Part shown: positions 61,928 through 64,000 of the stretch, one piece after another
Layout: each line of letters opens with the position of its first letter
How positions within the stretch are numbered: position 1 is the stretch's first letter
NCBI GenBank assembly: GCA_021770755.1
Contig: JAETQI010000014.1
Coordinates: 1 to 64,000 of the forward strand
DNA: 64,000 nucleotides
Source: Lachnospiraceae bacterium
GTDB lineage: Bacteria; Bacillota; Clostridia; Lachnospirales; Lachnospiraceae
Reading direction: 5' to 3'
Notes under the pieces: model-generated
What the model was told of the DNA's origin: nothing
Databases searched by the model: none
The model's input: only the letters and a program-made list of their open reading frames with translations
Translations under genes and position numbers: made by a program

Positions 61928-63114
61928 TGGAGGGAAGAAGTACTGGCAGGGAAAACCTGAAATTGATCGTGAACATTCTGATCTCGCTGGTCATATTGCT
62001 GCTGTGCATCTTTCTGGTGCCAAAGCTGGTGCTGTTCTTTATGCCGTTTGTGATCGGCTGGATCATATCGTGCATCGCGAATCCGCTCGTGGTGTTTCTG
62101 GAGCGGAAGCTCAAGATCAAGAGAAAGGCGGGGACAGTCGTTGTCATCGTGTGCGTGATCGCGGCAGTGAGCGGGCTTGGATATGGTCTTGGCGTCGTAC
62201 TCTGGAGACAGGTGTCTGGCTTTGTGGAAGAGATCCCTGAGATGTGGGAGGCTGTGAAACATGATTTTGACAATCTGGGCGCCTGGATCAACCAGTATAT
62301 CGGTGTGCGGGCGCCGAAGTTTGCCGATGCCCTCAATGATCTTGGCAATACGATCGGTGAGATGATCACAGATCTGCCAAAAAGCCTGAATTTCAGCACA
62401 TTCGAGGGAATGGGCAGCATGGTAGGCAACATAGCGGGTGTTATCATATCGATCATCATGTGTATGCTGTCAGCGTATTTCTTTATCGCGGACAGGGACT
62501 GGATCACTGTTTTTGTGGACAGGGTTCTGCCGGAAAATATCACGCGCAAGTACGATGTGTTCGCTTCAAGTCTCAAACAGGCAGTCGGGGGATATTTTAA
62601 AGCGCAGTTCCGCATTGAGATCTGGATGTATGTGCTGCTTCTGGTGGGACTGACCGTGCTGAATGTGCGGTATAGTCTGCTGATCGCGCTGCTGATGGCG
62701 TTTCTTGATTTCCTGCCTTTTTTTGGCACGGGTATCGTGCTGGTTCCGTGGGCGGTCGTGACACTGATCGGCGGCAATTACCTCAGGGCGGTCGGTTTTC
62801 TCGTGATCTGGGGGGCGGGGCAGTTGTTCCGTCAGCTCATACAGCCCAAGATCATGGGGGAGTCGATCGGCATGGAGCCGATCCCGACACTGTTTCTGCT
62901 CTTTATCGGATACCGTGTCGCGGGAGTCGGCGGTATGCTGATCGCAGTGCCGCTGGGGATCATCGTCGTCAATATGAATGAGGCGGGATTCTTCGACACG
63001 CCAAAGTACAGTATTCGGATGCTGGTCCGCAATATCAACGATTTCAGGCGGCTGGACGAAGAATCGGTCAGGGCGTTTGAGGACGAAGAACGGCGGGAGG
63101 ACTGCGGAAAGTAA
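61924..63114 (+). CDS. AI-2E family transporter (YtvI-like permease)
   Basis: The 396-residue membrane protein has about eight membrane segments in the family pattern: two near the N-terminus, a long periplasmic region (about residues 95-165) and the C-terminal cluster with DFLPFFGTGIVLVPWAV and PTLFLLFIGYRVAGVGGMLIAVPLGI. Members are variously annotated as AI-2 exporter or sporulation protein YtvI; the substrate is not established for this branch. Overlaps engB by four bases. Confidence 0.88.
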   Translation: MMEGRSTGRENLKLIVNILISLVILLLCIFLVPKLVLFFMPFVIGWIISCIANPLVVFLERKLKIKRKAGTVVVIVCVIAAVSGLGYGLGVVLWRQVSGFVEEIPEMWEAVKHDFDNLGAWINQYIGVRAPKFADALNDLGNTIGEMITDLPKSLNFSTFEGMGSMVGNIAGVIISIIMCMLSAYFFIADRDWITVFVDRVLPENITRKYDVFASSLKQAVGGYFKAQFRIEIWMYVLLLVGLTVLNVRYSLLIALLMAFLDFLPFFGTGIVLVPWAVVTLIGGNYLRAVGFLVIWGAGQLFRQLIQPKIMGESIGMEPIPTLFLLFIGYRVAGVGGMLIAVPLGIIVVNMNEAGFFDTPKYSIRMLVRNINDFRRLDEESVRAFEDEERREDCGK

Positions 63115-63159
63115 AGGAGAAGATATAGATATATTTCTGACAAAATGGAGGAGAATGTG

Positions 63160-64000
63160 ATGAGTGACGTAGAAAAAAATACGGCGGAAGTTTCAAGGAA
63201 TTTTATCGAGCAGTTGATCGACAAGGATCTGGAGGAGGGAGTGTATGACACTGTGCACACGCGCTTCCCGCCGGAGCCCAACGGTTATCTTCATATCGGA
63301 CATGCCAAGGCGATCCTTGTAAATTACGGGATCGCTAAGGAGTACGGCGGAAAGTTCAACATGCGCTTTGACGACACCAACCCGACCAAGGAGGACATCG
63401 AGTTCGTGGAGTCCATCAAGGCGGATGTCAGGTGGCTCGGTGCGGACTGGGAGGACAGGCTCTTCTTTGCGTCCGATTATTTCGACCAGATGTACGAGTG
63501 TGCCGTGAAACTGATCCGGAAAGGGAAAGCGTATGTATCGGATCTGACGGCGGAGCAGCTTAAGGAATATAGGGGTTCATTTACAGAGCCTGGCAGGGAG
63601 GATCCGTCTGCAGACCGCTCCGTGGAGGAGAATCTGCAGCTCTTTGAGGATATGAAGAACGGCAAGTATGCGGACGGCGAGAAGGTGCTCCGCGCGCGCA
63701 TCGACATGACTTCGCCGAACTTAAATATGAGGGATCCGGTGATCTACCGTGTAGCGCATATGACGCACCATAATACGGGGGATAAGTGGTGCATCTATCC
63801 GATGTATGACTTCGCGCATCCGATCGAGGACGCCATCGAGGGGATCACGCACTCGATCTGTACGCTGGAGTTTGAGGATCACAGACCGCTCTACGACTGG
63901 GTCGTGCGCGAGATCGAGTATCCGAACCGGCCAAGACAGATCGAGCAGGCAAAGATGTACCTGACAAACGTCGTGACTGGCAAGCGCTACATCAAGAAGC
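63160..64000 (+). CDS. glnS: glutaminyl-tRNA synthetase, N-terminal part (runs off window)
   Basis: The first 280 codons of a class I synthetase start [20 protein letters not shown]. It has the HIGH-like motif in [32 protein letters not shown] and [20 protein letters not shown], features that distinguish GlnRS from GluRS. GGAGGAG lies eight bases before the ATG at 63160. The gene continues beyond base 64000. GlnRS in Firmicutes is a transferred eukaryal-type enzyme found in some Clostridia, often beside the GatCAB route. Confidence 0.93.
   Translation, partial: MSDVEKNTAEVSRNFIEQLIDKDLEEGVYDTVHTRFPPEPNGYLHIGHAKAILVNYGIAKEYGGKFNMRFDDTNPTKEDIEFVESIKADVRWLGADWEDRLFFASDYFDQMYECAVKLIRKGKAYVSDLTAEQLKEYRGSFTEPGREDPSADRSVEENLQLFEDMKNGKYADGEKVLRARIDMTSPNLNMRDPVIYRVAHMTHHNTGDKWCIYPMYDFAHPIEDAIEGITHSICTLEFEDHRPLYDWVVREIEYPNRPRQIEQAKMYLTNVVTGKRYIKK

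Noticed and set aside
1-64000. CRISPR arrays, insertion sequences, prophage genes, rRNA
   Set aside because: No regularly spaced repeats, transposase or phage structural motifs, or conserved rRNA segments were found on either strand.

Overview
The window is a 64 kb chromosomal stretch of a Gram-positive, anaerobic, spore-forming Clostridia, most likely a Lachnospiraceae gut commensal. The evidence is an alpha/beta-type small acid-soluble spore protein, a Spo0A-type effector domain, lipoprotein sugar-binding proteins without an outer-membrane system, the Firmicutes gene order tig-clpP-clpX-lon-ysxC, RqcH, TrpB2, QueH and a hydrogenase-related sensor. G+C looks close to half overall. There is no rRNA, insertion sequence, CRISPR array or prophage, and only two tRNA genes.

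Layout. 1-3055: two ABC-2 type export modules; the first ATPase is cut by the window edge. 3352-19185: a glycan catabolic locus with two GH38 alpha-mannosidases, a GntR/periplasmic-binding-fold repressor on the minus strand, a carbohydrate importer (two permeases, one frameshifted, and a lipoprotein), a 757-residue predicted (beta/alpha)8-barrel protein of unknown function and a GtaA/glutaminase-family protein. 19272-27282: tRNA-Gly, two small conserved-looking proteins, carAB, queH, argS. 27444-33496: a soluble chemoreceptor built on an [FeFe]-hydrogenase-like domain, then a hybrid histidine kinase with a substrate-binding lipoprotein. 33591-40826: trpB2, tRNA-Met, two flavodoxin-like proteins, a Spo0A effector domain without receiver, glgA, rqcH. 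40962-42836: an AT-rich two-gene cassette (AAA15 ATPase plus RloB-like TOPRIM protein) resembling RloAB/AbiL phage defence. 42946-49237: map with SEC-C finger, NusG-II protein, Gx transporter, dinB, a GH53 galactanase lipoprotein and a DJ-1 protein. 49426-54842: a chemosensory/c-di-GMP operon (cheR, cheB, cheY-like, cheW, PAS histidine kinase, receiver-HD-GYP) with no cheA. 54997-64000: spore protein gene, the tig-clpP-clpX-lon-engB proteostasis block, an AI-2E family permease and the start of glnS.

How genes work together. The mannosidase locus probably imports and trims alpha-mannose-containing glycans under the repressor encoded beside it. The hydrogenase-like receptor could feed the cheR/cheB/cheW cluster 20 kb away, where CheB has lost its receiver phosphorylation site. 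The most unusual items are the defence-like cassette, the hydrogenase-like receptor, the degenerate CheB, the uncharacterised barrel protein, and two families of intergenic hairpin repeats that recur through the window.
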